Below, piece after piece: positions 63,192-64,000 of a stretch of DNA of 64,000 nucleotides. Numbering within the stretch: position 1 is the first letter of the stretch; each line of letters opens with the position of its first letter. This DNA comes from Phytophthora colocasiae (lineage: Eukaryota > Oomycota > Peronosporomycetes > Peronosporales > Peronosporaceae), in NCBI GenBank assembly GCA_018806915.1, contig JAGKQI010000075.1, forward strand, positions 558,001 through 622,000, written 5' to 3'. The translations under genes and the position numbers were made by a program. Under the pieces are notes generated by a model. That model worked only from the letters and a program-made list of their open reading frames with translations. It was not told the origin of the DNA and searched no databases.

Positions 63192-64000
63192 ATGAGTTCG
63201 GTTATGATGGATGATCTACGCCACGAAATGGATGAGAGTGTAGTGGTATCAGATACGAGAAAATGCAAGATCAAGACGAACTTCTTGATCCGAACACTGC
63301 CAAAAGAATGCAACCCGACGCCAGTTCCTTCTGGTGGATTAAGTACGAGTGCATCCGGACTGCTTTCTCCAGTGATGAATAAGCTCAGAGGACAGGAAAC
63401 AGAGCTAGAGATCTTGCAGTTGGAGAATCCATTCGACGACATCACACAGGAGAAGCTGGTGGGTGGGGTAAATGATTTGTCATTCATTATTTCATTTTAG
63501 TATTGAATATTTCGTATCGTTCAGAAACAACTTACAGGAGGTCAAGACCTAGAGCAAGTCACTTCACTGCAGATATCGGTCGACTCCTCTAAACAATCCG
63601 TTGAAGTGATTGGCGAGCTCTTGCCATCTCTACAACAACTACGACTGCAGCAGAGCTGTGTCAATAGCTTTCGTGACTTAGGTACTTCACTTCGCTCCTT
63701 ACGCATCCTCTGGGCGACGCAATGCCAGATCTCCGAGCTTGACGGTATTGGAGCGCTTACGAATCTACGAGAACTCTACTTACAGCACAACAACGTGAGC
63801 GACATCAGTCCATTGACGATGCATGAGGAACTCCAAGTCATTGGTAAGCACAAAACGTCGATATGGATCGTGTACAGGTGTTCACACTGTAAAGTTGTTG
63901 TGGTTCACAGATTTGGAAGGGAATCGCGTTTCTGATATTGGCCAACTCGAGCAGCTCGGTACAAAGCAAATTGATGTGTAAACTACACTTTTGATCTTGT
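63192..64000 (+). CDS. LRRC56: LRRC56/ODA8 flagellar protein, 5' part (3' truncated by window)
   Basis: Exons 63192-63458, 63525-63843 and 63911-63958 are visible; the last ends in a phase-1 GTACAA donor, so the gene continues beyond the window. An upstream in-frame ATG at 63132 would add a hydrophobic 20-residue leader and is less likely. Leucine-rich repeats match LRRC56: LLPSLQQLRLQQSCVNSFRDLGTSLRSLRILWATQCQISELDGIGALTNLRELYLQHNNVSDISPL, then DLEGNRVSDIGQLEQL. In Chlamydomonas, ODA8 is needed for outer dynein arm maturation and transport, and the human homologue underlies a ciliopathy. A role in zoospore flagella follows by homology. Confidence 0.87.

Noticed and set aside
1..64000. tRNA, rRNA and CRISPR features
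   Set aside because: I saw no cloverleaf-compatible A/B boxes, rRNA segments or regularly spaced direct repeats; without a covariance-model scan small RNAs could still be missed.

Overview
The window reads as nuclear DNA of an oomycete, most likely a Phytophthora-type genome. Genes are densely packed with short GT-AG introns (about 50-110 nt). Flagellar genes are present (IFT25, LC8, LRRC56), heat-shock-factor genes are of the oomycete style, and a young chromodomain-bearing Ty3/Gypsy element is inserted. The genus is an inference from gene content and style. No database search was possible. Exon joins were worked out by hand from splice motifs and reading phase.

Layout. 1-4.5 kb: the end of a WNLxP-repeat protein, TRAPPC2L, Pelota and a mitochondrial 3-hydroxyisobutyrate dehydrogenase. 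4.8-7.2 kb: an intact hAT-transposase-derived BED-finger protein that appears to lack the catalytic residues. 8.1-17.8 kb: a phenolic-acid-decarboxylase-like gene split by a 9.16-kb LTR-internal-LTR-internal-LTR Gypsy array flanked by one 5-bp target duplication. 18.2-19.9 kb: a pantothenate kinase with an N-terminal membrane anchor. 20-23.7 kb: gene-poor, with a perfect palindrome and a dispersed repeat. 23.7-27 kb: a chromatin protein joining a CDCA7-type zinc finger, AT-hooks, a PHD finger and a bromodomain. 27.2-32 kb: IFT25, RNase H2 subunit B and DNA ligase I. The last two are divergent over a 141-bp promoter that carries two E2F-like sites. 32.2-42 kb: a giant IQ-repeat/ankyrin protein. 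42.1-45.1 kb: MTHFD, a multi-pass membrane protein, an unknown protein and an LC8 dynein light chain. 45.2-52.1 kb: a B-box protein, CACYBP, an eIF5A-tail-like protein, a FLASH-like coiled coil and a six-exon HSF. 52.6-56.1 kb: a membrane-ankyrin-TIR-TIR protein. 56.1-57.6 kb: a second copy of the dispersed repeat. 57.6-64 kb: a second HSF, a proline-rich protein, ArgJ, an Iwr1 homologue with inserted ankyrin repeats, and the 5' part of LRRC56.

Themes. Several genes serve flagella: IFT25, LC8, LRRC56 and possibly the IQ/ankyrin giant, which carries LC8-like motifs. RNASEH2B and LIG1 both work in Okazaki-fragment and ribonucleotide repair, both end or begin with a PCNA-binding box, and share a promoter. 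The most unusual protein is the membrane-anchored ankyrin protein with two TIR domains, only one of which keeps the expected catalytic glutamate.
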